Positions 1 to 8,323 are shown, counted from the stretch's first letter. The stretch: DNA of 14,880 nucleotides from Halobacteria archaeon (GCA_013041945.1 JABDRC010000274.1:1-14880), one strand, 5' to 3'. A program made the numbers and translations. Notes: generated by a model from the sequence alone, not told the origin.

Positions 1-309
1 CGTCCTCACTTTGGCGAACGCGCCCGGTCGACCCGTGGCATGGGCGGAGGAAATCGCGCGCAACAGGTCACGGGGCGTGTCGGCGGTTGCCAGCACCTGC
101 TCCGGCAAGCCGACGGCAAAGGCGCCCTCGATGCGTCGCAACAACTCCATGCGCGACAGACTGTCAAAGCCGAGGTCGCGATCGAGTACGCTGTCGAGCG
201 CTACCCGGAGGGTGCGTTGCCGCCGCGGATGCAACTCCACTACCAGCTGACGGACCAGGTCCAGCAAGGCCTCGTCGCGGCTGTCCGGCTGTTCTGCAGG
301 TCCTGTCAT
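1..309 (-). CDS. Acyl carrier protein domain, N-terminus of a longer protein cut by the window edge
   Basis: Reading the minus strand from the ATG at 309 gives 103 open codons with no stop before the left edge. The visible part is a phosphopantetheine-carrier (ACP) domain. Residues 44-52 read RDLGFDSLS, the classic DSL attachment motif, with the carrier serine at Ser50 (codon 160-162), followed by a helix II-like MELLRRIE. Residues 80-103 are proline, alanine and glycine rich and look like a linker leaving the domain, so this is probably the first domain of a multidomain enzyme rather than a free ACP. What follows is unseen; an acyl-activating (AMP-ligase) or acyltransferase module is a guess from known fusions. 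The start overlaps the stop of the upstream lipoprotein gene as ATGA, which implies translational coupling. The ACP call is confident and the full product is unknown. Confidence 0.8.
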   Translation of the reverse strand, partial: MTGPAEQPDSRDEALLDLVRQLVVELHPRRQRTLRVALDSVLDRDLGFDSLSRMELLRRIEGAFAVGLPEQVLATADTPRDLLRAISSAHATGRPGAFAKVRT

Positions 310-1439
310 TGCCGGTCCCGCTCCGCCAGCAGTGCACCGATCGCGCGCCACATGGCGCGGCGGTCGATGCCTGAGGGATGTATATCGACATGGGCCAGGC
401 CGTCGATGACGAACAACCTGGACTGGCCTTCGGGCACGGCGGCAGCCAGGGCGATACTCTCCGTGTAAGGGATAATGACATCGTCCGGACCGTGCAGCAG
501 GATCAGCCGCGCGCGCAACCTCGAAAGATCCTTGTTGACGAGGTTGAGTGCGCCCAGCTCATTGCGGATCCCTGCCGGCAGGCCGGCGATCAGGGCGGCT
601 GTGCGCTGCGGGTCACGATTCTCCAGCAAGGCGAGCACTGCCCGCCCCTCGGGTGTGAGGTGCCCGCTGAGGTGATCGACGGCAGCAGCGGGATCGTCCA
701 GTTTGCGTTTTCCCATACTGCGGAGTGTCTCCCGGTCAAGCGGGTCGCTCAGGCGTTCGACATTGCCCAGTGCAAACACCCATTTGCCGTAACGGTTGGG
801 CTCCAGGTATTGCCACTGTCCATTCATGCGGAAATAGCCGGTGGTGAAAAAGGTCACCACACTGTGCAGATCATGATAACCGCCCACCCCCAGCACGAAG
901 TCCACCCGATCGCGAATCACAGGCTCAAGCGCCGCCAGCACAGCCGGACCGACTGCATAGCTGAAGGCGCCGATACCGGCCCGACCGCGCCCCGGGAACT
1001 CCGGCCTCGACAGCAGATGTGAGAAAGCATCAGCCACGCCGCGGGCGTCCCCGGCCCGCACCTTGAGTGCGCGCAGGTTTGGGAGGTCCGGCACCATGAC
1101 CAGGAAGCGGGCGCGTGCCAGGGTGCTGGCCAAAGCCACCAGCCGTGGATCGTCCTTGCCGCGCCTTGCCACCCCCGGCACCAGTACAATCCCGGCGCTC
1201 GCCGGCTCCCCGGGGCGGTACAGGTCGCCCAGATAGTCACGCCCCTGGATCTCATAGCTGTGCGTGGTGCGCACGGGGGCAGGGACACGTTCCTTGAGCC
1301 GGCTCTGCTGTTCCCCGGCAGCCAGGTCCTCCAGTACGAGCGCTGCCTCGTCCTGCCCCAGCGGGACGCACCCCGTCAATAACAGCGGCATCAGTGCAAG
1401 CAGCACAAACACCGGCGCATGTTGTTTGTCGGGAGTCAC
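306..1439 (-). CDS. Alpha/beta-hydrolase lipoprotein
   Basis: The product is 377 residues from a GTG start (plus-strand CAC at 1437-1439). Residues 1-24 form a lipoprotein signal: a short charged start, a hydrophobic stretch and the lipobox LLTGC with Cys24. Val follows the cysteine rather than Asp, so outer-membrane sorting is plausible. An alpha/beta-hydrolase fold follows: a strand at 83-89 (GIVLVPG), a nucleophile elbow GAFSYAVG with Ser160, an acid at Asp319/Asp320 in LLHGPDD, and His350 in GLAHVD. The triad is therefore complete and in the right order. The substrate is unknown; an ester or acyl bond is the natural expectation. The gene starts 9 bp after the phosphodiesterase/EEP fusion and overlaps the ACP-domain gene by 4 bp, placing it inside the operon. 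With the ACP next door, an acyl-transfer or deacylation role at the envelope is an inference. Confidence 0.85.
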   Translation of the reverse strand: MTPDKQHAPVFVLLALMPLLLTGCVPLGQDEAALVLEDLAAGEQQSRLKERVPAPVRTTHSYEIQGRDYLGDLYRPGEPASAGIVLVPGVARRGKDDPRLVALASTLARARFLVMVPDLPNLRALKVRAGDARGVADAFSHLLSRPEFPGRGRAGIGAFSYAVGPAVLAALEPVIRDRVDFVLGVGGYHDLHSVVTFFTTGYFRMNGQWQYLEPNRYGKWVFALGNVERLSDPLDRETLRSMGKRKLDDPAAAVDHLSGHLTPEGRAVLALLENRDPQRTAALIAGLPAGIRNELGALNLVNKDLSRLRARLILLHGPDDVIIPYTESIALAAAVPEGQSRLFVIDGLAHVDIHPSGIDRRAMWRAIGALLAERDRQ

Positions 1440-1448
1440 TGTTGCCAG

Positions 1449-3872
1449 TCAATCCTTCCCGTCAGCAACCTGGCTGTCCGGAGAGAACCGTATCTCGGCG
1501 ATCAACGGCAGGTGATCGGAGGCCACGCGTGCGAGTTCCGTATCCGGCACCTCGATATCCAGCACCTCGATGGCCGGATCCACGAACACATGGTCAATAC
1601 GGACGAGGGGGAAATGTGCAAAGAAGGTGCGTCTGGGCCGGTGGCTGTCCAGCTCAATCTGTGCATCGACCAGCCGTGTACGCAAGCGACGGCAGACCGG
1701 TGAGGAAGGCAGGGCGTTGAAGTCGCCGCACAGCACGACCGGCCCGCGACAATCCGGATGACCCAGCCAGTCGGGCCCAAGCAGCGCCTCTGCCTGCAGC
1801 CGGCGTTCGCTCGATGACAGGCCCAGATGGGTATTGAAGAGCTGATACTCGATGCCATCCACGTTGACAGCCACCCACAGGGCGCCGCGTGGTTCAAGCC
1901 GGGGCTTGCCGGGCAGGCCCGGCAGTATATCCGCCTTGACCAGACGCATGGGCAGATGGGTCATAATCGCATCGCCGTAACGTTCCTCCTCGATATGCAT
2001 CGCGGGATGAAAGTGAAAGTCCATCTCCAGGTAACGTGCGATGAGGTGCGCCTGGTCCATGCCTTCGGTACGCGCCCGGCCCACGTCCAGTTCCTGGAGG
2101 GCGACCACATCCGGGGCGTAGCGTGCAATCAGCCGTGCAATGCGCTCCGGGGCCAGCTTGCCATCCATACCGATACAGCTATGGACATTATAGGTCATGA
2201 CCCGCAGGGCACCTGCCGGAATGGCTCTTTTCTGTCGGGCCGGTGCTTTATGCTTGGTGCGACCCAGAAAACGCAGCGCGGCATGACGCAGGTCGGCTGC
2301 ACGCAGACGGGTGTTCCCCGCGGCTGGCAGGGGAACGTTGTCCGGCAGCAGTGCAAACGCGCTGGTTTCTTCGGGACCGGCGCCGCCGTGCCCGCCATTC
2401 TCGGTAACGAAGCTGCAGGACGTCGCACCGGCCCGCCACCCGGAGAGAATAAAATCGCCCGCATCCGGGTGATGACACAGGGTAATCAGTTCGCGGGTGG
2501 CTTCCTCCAGGAAGGGATGATCAGTGCCCAGGACTTCGGCCTTCTGTCCTGGTAGCGAATATCGACCGGTGTCGGTCCATGCCGTCACGCGCTCCGGGCC
2601 ATCGCGGGTCAACACCAGGGGGATGTGCGCATCGATGGCCAGAGAACGGGCAACCGCATCGCGGGCGGATACGTCCAGCTCCCGATCGTAGTAGACGAAA
2701 CCGAGCGGCCCCATGCCTGCCACTGTCACCTGCCCCCTGTCTGCGTCAACCGGTGCAGAGCTGCTGACCGGGAACAGGCGCTGGATCCTGTTACCGCCAA
2801 GCTGGCGTACGCGCTGTGTCTGAATGCCGCGCGGCGCACGCACCGGCGCCAGATCGACATTGATCCCGAGACGTTCAAATACACCGGACACCGCATCCTC
2901 GATACTGTGGCCATACAGCACATGATAGGGCTTCACCGCTTCCTGTCCATGATCGGAATAGATCCAGACATCATAGTGACGGTGGGCCGAGCGCCGGGCG
3001 GCCCGCCAGATGCGGGCGATGGCATTGTCGATACCCTTGAGTGTCCAGTGGGCAAACAGCGAGGACGGGCCACGGCGATGCGCCTGCTCGTCATAGCCGA
3101 GTAAATTGAGGTGGATGACCGGCAGCCCCCTGGCAACGTCGATCTTTGTGCCGATGGTGACCAGCTCACGCAACAAGATGGAAATTGCCACGCGGGTCGG
3201 TACGAATTTCAGCTCCTTGACGAGATCATAGCCACCGAACAGGCCGCGCAACATATCCTGGATGGCCAGAATCAATTCGAGCAGCAAAAGTACGATGAGA
3301 CGCACAAAGCTCCAGGCATTGCTCAGGATCAGGAGTCCCACCAGCAGCGGGTTGGCACGGCGCAGCGACGGTCCCCAGCCCATGGATGACGGACAGAAGT
3401 GAGGTTCGGCGGCGCCCCCCGTGTAGTTGTTTGCATAGGAACTGCCCTCCTTCAGGAGCGGCTCCTCCCCGCTCTCTTCCAGTTCGCGTTCGACTCCGGC
3501 CGCGACAGCAGGCTCGACCATGCGCACGACCTTGCCGGAAGTACTGTCCCTGAAGTTGAAACCCGGGACCACGGCCTTCACACCGTAAAACAGTTCGCCC
3601 TGGTAAGCGGCGGTTGTCGCCGGCACGCCAGCGTACACCCGGTGCTGCCGGTAGTGTTCGCGCCTGACGAGTCTGCGCAGAAACGGCATTTCACCCCGTT
3701 CCAGGGCGTTGCCCAACTGGGTGTGGGAAAGGCCGTCAATCTGCACCATGACCAGACCCGGCGAGGCTGGCGGTGCCGTCGACCTCGGCAGGCGCAGCAG
3801 GGTTGCCAGCCACTCACTGCGGCTGATGGCGCGGCGCAGTCGCCGCAGAAAGGCGTTGATACGGCCAATCAT
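1449..3872 (-). CDS. Two-enzyme fusion: type I phosphodiesterase domain plus YbhP-like EEP hydrolase domain
   Basis: This 807-residue protein carries two hydrolase domains. Residues 38-510 look like an alkaline-phosphatase-superfamily phosphodiesterase (PF01663-like). The visible parts are QIDG (Asp46), PATTA with the likely nucleophile Thr86 or Thr87, GYDEQAH (Asp261, His265), SDHG (Asp307, His308) and NGGHGG (His495). Residues 174-208 form a strongly hydrophobic insertion, long enough for one or two membrane passes. Residues 556-795 are an endonuclease/exonuclease/phosphatase domain: YNVHS (Asn562), QELD (Glu594), THLG (His682), GDFN (Asp717, Asn719), RIDH and SDHLP (Asp786, His787). This part closely resembles E. 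coli YbhP, encoded beside cardiolipin synthase ClsB. AGGAAGG lies 9 nt before the ATG. All metal ligands appear intact. Substrates are not known; phosphodiester head groups of membrane lipids are the favoured inference. Confidence 0.85.
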   Translation of the reverse strand: MIGRINAFLRRLRRAISRSEWLATLLRLPRSTAPPASPGLVMVQIDGLSHTQLGNALERGEMPFLRRLVRREHYRQHRVYAGVPATTAAYQGELFYGVKAVVPGFNFRDSTSGKVVRMVEPAVAAGVERELEESGEEPLLKEGSSYANNYTGGAAEPHFCPSSMGWGPSLRRANPLLVGLLILSNAWSFVRLIVLLLLELILAIQDMLRGLFGGYDLVKELKFVPTRVAISILLRELVTIGTKIDVARGLPVIHLNLLGYDEQAHRRGPSSLFAHWTLKGIDNAIARIWRAARRSAHRHYDVWIYSDHGQEAVKPYHVLYGHSIEDAVSGVFERLGINVDLAPVRAPRGIQTQRVRQLGGNRIQRLFPVSSSAPVDADRGQVTVAGMGPLGFVYYDRELDVSARDAVARSLAIDAHIPLVLTRDGPERVTAWTDTGRYSLPGQKAEVLGTDHPFLEEATRELITLCHHPDAGDFILSGWRAGATSCSFVTENGGHGGAGPEETSAFALLPDNVPLPAAGNTRLRAADLRHAALRFLGRTKHKAPARQKRAIPAGALRVMTYNVHSCIGMDGKLAPERIARLIARYAPDVVALQELDVGRARTEGMDQAHLIARYLEMDFHFHPAMHIEEERYGDAIMTHLPMRLVKADILPGLPGKPRLEPRGALWVAVNVDGIEYQLFNTHLGLSSSERRLQAEALLGPDWLGHPDCRGPVVLCGDFNALPSSPVCRRLRTRLVDAQIELDSHRPRRTFFAHFPLVRIDHVFVDPAIEVLDIEVPDTELARVASDHLPLIAEIRFSPDSQVADGKD

Positions 3873-3890
3873 TCCACAAGGCCTTCCTGT

Positions 3891-5168
3891 TCAGCCGGTA
3901 TCTTCATCCGCGCCCAGTGCGGCATCGGTCGCGCTGCCGATACCTCTCAGTATCTCCCACTCCACCTTGATGAGGTCCAGGAGGTGACGCCAGTGTTCCT
4001 CCTCTGCCGACCTGTCGGTCGATATCCGGTCACGCAGGTTCCTGTAACAGGCCAGCGCCTCCCCGGCCGAGTGCGACATGGAAAATGCTTCGGCTGTCTC
4101 ATGCGCGGCCTGCTCGAGTTTACGGACCTGCTCTGCCGGCAGCCCTGCCATCCACTGCAAGGCAGACACAAAGGCGTTGATCGACTCCTCCTGCAACAGG
4201 CGGCCATTCCTGAAATCAGTGACCACCTCTCTCACGCCGTTTGCATCCAGGGCAATGACCGGCAAACCCGCCGCCATTGCCTCGGTCAGTACCATACCCT
4301 GTGTCTCGCTCATCGAGCTAAAGGCAAACAGGTTCATCGCATGCAACGCGTCGGCCAGTTGCTCGCGCCCGAGGATGCCGGCAATGTGTAACCGCGCAGC
4401 GAGCCCTTCCCTCCTGAATATCTCGCGGATCGTCTTCTCGGAGGGACCCGTGCCAATGACCAGAAAATGTGCACGTTCCACTGTCTGCAGATAGGCCGCG
4501 ACGGCCTCGACCAGAAATTCGAGGTTCTTTTCCGGTGCCAGGCGACCCAGATGCCCCACCACGAAGGCATCATCGGGGATGCCCCTCGTCATTCGGAAAC
4601 GACCGCCATCACCCTGCGCAAAGTGTTCTGTCTGCACGCCGGTGGGTACAACGGTAACGGGTGTCGTGACACCGCGTTCACGCAACAGCGTCATAATACT
4701 TTCGCTGGGCGCGAACACCTGGTCGCAGAGGTTGGCGTACCGGGTTGCCGCCTCGATGATGAAACGCCGGAATCGGGGAGCGTTGCCCGGTACATAGTGG
4801 GTATATTCCTCGTACAGGGTATGGTGGGTAAACACCAGCGGCAGCTTACGAAACCGGGCCACGCGTAATGCCGTGACACCCAGGAGGTAGGGATGGTGGG
4901 CGTGGATAATATCCGGCGCAAACTCGTTCAGGACATCGGTCAACAGGCCGGAGACCGGCAGGACAACCGAAAAGTCGCTGCCGCTGAAGTTCTGAATCGC
5001 CGGGATGCGCACCACATCGACCTCGTCCTGCGGCATGGCGGGAAATTCCGGTGCAACCACCAGCACCCGGTGACCGCGGCGGCGATACTCGGCGGTGAAG
5101 CTCTCCACCGAGCGTGCCACACCACCGACGTGCGGGGTGAAGGTGTTGGTCAGCATGACGATGTTCAT
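3891..5168 (-). CDS. Family 4 glycosyltransferase
   Basis: The 425-residue product has the GT-B fold of retaining GT4 enzymes, which move a sugar from a nucleotide-sugar donor. The N-terminal acceptor half starts MNIVMLTNTFTPHVGGVARS, with the GGV loop at 15-17, and carries HAHHPY (89-94) and THHT (114-117). The C-terminal donor half has HLGRLAPEKN (Arg209, Lys214) and the signature E-x7-E, Glu288 to Glu296, in SETQGMVLTEAMAAG. The layout resembles diacylglycerol glucosyl- or galactosyltransferases and mannosyltransferases; the acceptor cannot be read from sequence. The frame is open back to 5321, but family alignment favours the ATG at 5168, which leaves only 22 bp to the glycosidase stop. 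No convincing ribosome site precedes it, and a REP-like palindrome lies 10 bp upstream. The C-terminal tail (about 380-425) is an extra helical, acidic segment. The next gene follows after 18 bp. Confidence 0.9.
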   Translation of the reverse strand: MNIVMLTNTFTPHVGGVARSVESFTAEYRRRGHRVLVVAPEFPAMPQDEVDVVRIPAIQNFSGSDFSVVLPVSGLLTDVLNEFAPDIIHAHHPYLLGVTALRVARFRKLPLVFTHHTLYEEYTHYVPGNAPRFRRFIIEAATRYANLCDQVFAPSESIMTLLRERGVTTPVTVVPTGVQTEHFAQGDGGRFRMTRGIPDDAFVVGHLGRLAPEKNLEFLVEAVAAYLQTVERAHFLVIGTGPSEKTIREIFRREGLAARLHIAGILGREQLADALHAMNLFAFSSMSETQGMVLTEAMAAGLPVIALDANGVREVVTDFRNGRLLQEESINAFVSALQWMAGLPAEQVRKLEQAAHETAEAFSMSHSAGEALACYRNLRDRISTDRSAEEEHWRHLLDLIKVEWEILRGIGSATDAALGADEDTG

Positions 5169-5178
5169 CGTTGATACC

Positions 5179-5204
5179 GGGGAACAGAACTCAATTCTGT
5201 CCCC
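5179..5204. repeat. REP-like palindrome (GGGGACAGAA family)
   Basis: An imperfect 26-bp palindrome has plus-strand left arm GGGGAACAGAA, loop CTCAA and right arm TTCTGTCCCC, with one bulged A. GGGGACAGA...TCTGTCCCC palindromes are typical of dispersed REP elements associated with REP-associated tyrosine transposases in Gammaproteobacteria. That family link is from memory and not from a search. Only one copy was seen in this window and no transposase. The element includes the TGA stop of the glycosidase gene (5191-5193) and lies 10 bp upstream of the glycosyltransferase ATG, so in the transcript it would form a hairpin between the two reading frames. Confidence 0.6.
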
Positions 5205-7446
5205 TTTCGATATATATAGATGTCTCGCCCGGCGGTGCAGTGACCGGAGCAAAGCCGGGTAGTCGCACTTCAATGACCGGTACAGGTGTATGCCAGTTAC
5301 CCTGCCAGCTGACCCGCACACGATGCTGCGTTTCGGTATCGATAGTCAGGCTCAGCGGGCCGAAGGTGGTCGGCGCCGGACCGAAGGTCAGCGGTGAACC
5401 GGCGACCAGCCAGCGTTGCGCGACCCCGGCACCCACGATCAGCCGGTCTCCCTCCTCACGCACGAAGCAATTGCGGACCATCAGGACCCATTCTGCGGCC
5501 GCCCACACATGCTGGCCGTCACCCATACAGCCGCCGCCGGTGCGGGGATGAATGGCCTCCGGCCACTGCCCGGTGGGCGATGCCAGTGCCGCAACCGTGT
5601 CCATCAATTCCAGATAACGGGGATCACCGGCGCGCAACAGTACCTGTGCCATGTGCAGCGTCAGGTAAGGGTTGATGCCGGCGTGAATCATGTCCTGGAA
5701 AAAACCGCCTTTGACACGGCAGTGTTCCATCAGAAACTCGATCGTGCCGAACAGGCGTTCATCCTCCGGCTGACACAGTTGCAGGGGGTATCCCACGGCC
5801 AGCGAGCCAATGGCGCCGGCATCCAGGCGGCGGTAGGGCGAGGCCGGTATGGCGGCTCGATCGAGGCGCCTGCCGTCACGGTCGAGGCTGCGCTCCACGG
5901 CCTTGTCGAATGCCTCTGCCGCCGACGCAAATTCCGCCTGTGCCGCCACTTCACCCATCGATCCGCCCAGGGCGGCTGCCGCGTGCAGTCCGGCGACACC
6001 CCAGAAGTCGTCCCAGTAGTAGTAGTCGTTGGGGCCAAGGTGCTCGGCACTGAATCCCGCGGGCAACAGGCCGGCATGCGGGAAATCGCCGTCGTCGGCC
6101 AGACGTTTACCGACAATCCAGCGGGCGCCGCGCAGGATCGCCCGGTGCCAGGCCTGTTTCGGTGGCTGACCGGTCAATGCGCAAAAGCGTTGCATGATCC
6201 ACAATGCCTGGCCGTTGGAGTCCCATTCACCTTCCTGGGAATGGAAATAACCCCGCCGCGTCTGTTGTGCAGGGAAGCGGTCCAGCGCCCGCTCCGCACG
6301 TCCGGTCAGGCCGGCACATAACAGGGCATGGATGATGAATGCCGCATCGCGAAACCAGAAGCGCTTGTAGGTATAGGGTCCGGGCCAGACATCACCCGGC
6401 GAATGCAGGATGAGGGTGCGCAGGGCCGCCTCGTACAGGAACTGCACCTGCTCGTCAGGTACCTGCAACCGGCAACTTTCGTGCATGGCATCATGCCACG
6501 CGTCATTGCCGCCGTTGGGTACACAGCGTGCCTCCGGCAAAGATATCATCACCTCCAGGGTGCGTTTCTGACCGGGCTCCAGACGGTACAGCCCCGCCGC
6601 GGTGACCATGCCCACCTCGCAGACACCTTCGGTCTGGTCTTCCAGGTCATGCAGATGAATCGCCACATCGCCGGTGCGATAATCGCAGGCGTGATGCCGC
6701 TCGACCGGCAGGTTGAAGGTGAGGGCCTGTTTGCCGTCGATGGTCCAGGCCCTGCGTTCCGGTGACAGTACCACCCTGTGAACAAAACTGATGCCTTCCG
6801 GATTGCAGGGCCTCAATGCCAGCACCAGCCAACCGCCGCTGTCACTGCTGCCATCCAGCTGGAGATGACAGACGGGCGAACCTGAATCGATCCGGACCCT
6901 GGCCTCGTTACGCAACCGCATGCCGTGCTGCCGGGTCTCGGTAACGACTGCCAGGCCGCTGTGCATGTCCAGCCGTTGACGGCACGACTCCACCCGCGAC
7001 GGCAACAGGCACTGGCCATCATCCGTCACCAGCCAGCAGTCCAGGGACCAGCCATCGAACCAGGGTGTCAGCATGCCCCGCGGATCGACCAGCGGCAATT
7101 CGTGGCAGTCCGGCCAGCCGATGGCCGTCCAGTTGCGATGGCTGAGATTGACATGGGTAATGGAGAAGGCCCGGGGGACAAAGGCATCGTCTTCAGGATC
7201 GAACTGGCGTTCGATCCAGTACGGCCATACCCAGTCCAGGTTGTGCTGGATCACGCGGCTGTTGATCAGCCCGCGTGCGTGAAACACCATACCGGCGCGC
7301 AGCAGTTCGACCGGTTCGCCCACTTCCGAGGGCTGGGCAAAACGATGCAGCCGGGCCAGCAGCGCAACCGGATCGAGGAACCCGTGCGCACGGGCTATAC
7401 GACGAATCAAGAACCGCCACGGCAACCATTTCAGCCAGGGCATCAT
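5191..7446 (-). CDS. Six-hairpin (GH15-like) glycosidase
   Basis: From the ATG at 7446 the product is 751 residues. That start overlaps the VTT gene stop as ATGA and has GGGGAGG just upstream; the frame stays open to 7560, but the extra residues look non-native. Residues 40-310 are beta-rich and resemble the N-terminal sandwich of glucoamylase-like enzymes. Residues 335-665 form an (alpha/alpha)6 domain: YKRFWFRDAAF (360-370), EGEWDSNGQALW (405-416), NDYYYWDDFWG (473-483) and QWPEAIHPRTGGG (627-639). Glu405/Glu407, Asp478/Asp479 and Glu630 are candidate acids. A C-terminal beta domain ends in the residues RGQN, encoded by the REP-like palindrome. There is no signal peptide, so it should act in the cytoplasm. 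The substrate is unknown. Its place between a VTT protein and a GT4 enzyme suggests trimming or control of a glycan or glycolipid. Confidence 0.75.
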   Translation of the reverse strand: MMPWLKWLPWRFLIRRIARAHGFLDPVALLARLHRFAQPSEVGEPVELLRAGMVFHARGLINSRVIQHNLDWVWPYWIERQFDPEDDAFVPRAFSITHVNLSHRNWTAIGWPDCHELPLVDPRGMLTPWFDGWSLDCWLVTDDGQCLLPSRVESCRQRLDMHSGLAVVTETRQHGMRLRNEARVRIDSGSPVCHLQLDGSSDSGGWLVLALRPCNPEGISFVHRVVLSPERRAWTIDGKQALTFNLPVERHHACDYRTGDVAIHLHDLEDQTEGVCEVGMVTAAGLYRLEPGQKRTLEVMISLPEARCVPNGGNDAWHDAMHESCRLQVPDEQVQFLYEAALRTLILHSPGDVWPGPYTYKRFWFRDAAFIIHALLCAGLTGRAERALDRFPAQQTRRGYFHSQEGEWDSNGQALWIMQRFCALTGQPPKQAWHRAILRGARWIVGKRLADDGDFPHAGLLPAGFSAEHLGPNDYYYWDDFWGVAGLHAAAALGGSMGEVAAQAEFASAAEAFDKAVERSLDRDGRRLDRAAIPASPYRRLDAGAIGSLAVGYPLQLCQPEDERLFGTIEFLMEHCRVKGGFFQDMIHAGINPYLTLHMAQVLLRAGDPRYLELMDTVAALASPTGQWPEAIHPRTGGGCMGDGQHVWAAAEWVLMVRNCFVREEGDRLIVGAGVAQRWLVAGSPLTFGPAPTTFGPLSLTIDTETQHRVRVSWQGNWHTPVPVIEVRLPGFAPVTAPPGETSIYIERGQN

Positions 7447-8171
7447 GCCTCCCCTTCTGTGCCTTCTTCCGTATAACCGGCCAGTGCCCGGCGCGCCAGG
7501 CGATTGAGATAGATAACCAGGCCGACGATAGCGAGAAAACCGGCACCATACAGGCCCCATTCAACGGGGCTTCGTACCCCGCTGCGCACAGCGTCCAGGC
7601 TGATATCCGCAGCGATTGAACCCAGCCAGACATTGTGCAGCGAGAGCGGGATGATGCCGACAAAGGTGCCGCCCGCAAAACCCCGCAGCGTGAAGTTCGT
7701 CAGCCCGAAAAAGTAGTTGGACAGCTTGAACGGGAAGAACGGCACCAGACGCGTCAGCAGTACGATCTTCCAGCCATGGGGTGTGAGCTCATCGCTGACC
7801 AGTCTGAGCCTGGCGTGATGCAGTACAAACTGCGAGGCACGGACACCGAACAGATGGCGTGCGATGAGGAAGGCCAGCATCGCGCCCAGTGTGGTCCCGA
7901 CCACCACACAGACTGCGCCCTCTACCACGCCAAACACGAAACCGGCACCGGTAGTGAACATCACACCCGGCAGCAGCAACACCACGACCAGCACCATGAT
8001 CAGGATAAACAGCAGCGGCCCCCGCATGCCCTGGCCATCCAGCCAGTCGAGCAGACGCAACACCTCCTCATGGGCATCGACACTGATCAGTATGGCAATC
8101 GCCAGCGCAACAAACAGGATGCTGACAGCAATCACGCCAAAAATTGATCCTTCACGGGCCATTTTGATCAT
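7443..8171 (-). CDS. VTT-domain (TVP38/TMEM64-type) inner-membrane protein
   Basis: The 242-residue integral membrane protein has hydrophobic segments near residues 9-31, 53-70, 72-106 (with a glycine-rich re-entrant-like part), 164-186 and 204-223. The VTT/DedA signature is clear: GAGFVFG (75-81), then RLVPFFPFKLSNYFFGLT (141-158), the R-x-x-P...P-F...N-Y core seen in TVP38 proteins. Related proteins (DedA, TMEM41B, VMP1) move or scramble lipids across membranes; the cargo here is unknown. GGAAG lies close before the ATG. It appears to be the first gene of the minus-strand run. The 152 bp between it and nfi (8172-8323) contain no gene, no clear terminator and only poor matches to a sigma-70 promoter. 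It overlaps the glycosidase gene by 4 bp. Confidence 0.88.
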   Translation of the reverse strand: MIKMAREGSIFGVIAVSILFVALAIAILISVDAHEEVLRLLDWLDGQGMRGPLLFILIMVLVVVLLLPGVMFTTGAGFVFGVVEGAVCVVVGTTLGAMLAFLIARHLFGVRASQFVLHHARLRLVSDELTPHGWKIVLLTRLVPFFPFKLSNYFFGLTNFTLRGFAGGTFVGIIPLSLHNVWLGSIAADISLDAVRSGVRSPVEWGLYGAGFLAIVGLVIYLNRLARRALAGYTEEGTEGEA

Positions 8172-8323
8172 CGAGCTTCCACACCTCTATCGAATGATGA
8201 GTCTTCCATGTGTGTAACACGACAGGAAGCCTGCAACAATGACGTACCGCAATCCGCCATCAGACGCTTGCCGAGGAATGCAACAGACAGCTGCCAACCC
8301 GGATCTTGCGCGGCAGTAACGGT

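Noticed and set aside
1827..2555. 242-codon plus-strand frame antisense to the fusion gene
   Set aside because: No family resemblance, and it lies opposite conserved catalytic motifs of the fusion protein.
3399..4391. Long plus-strand open frame antisense to the fusion and glycosyltransferase genes
   Set aside because: It crosses a gene boundary, shows no domain pattern, and lies opposite two well-supported genes; long antisense frames are expected in GC-rich DNA.
5169..5321. 51-codon N-terminal extension of the glycosyltransferase
   Set aside because: It would overlap the glycosidase C-terminus by 131 bp and read through the REP-like element; the family begins at the internal MNIVMLTNTF.
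5416..6321. 301-codon plus-strand frame antisense to the glycosidase
   Set aside because: It has low-complexity, His/Gln/Arg-rich composition and no recognisable motif; it is a shadow of the real gene.
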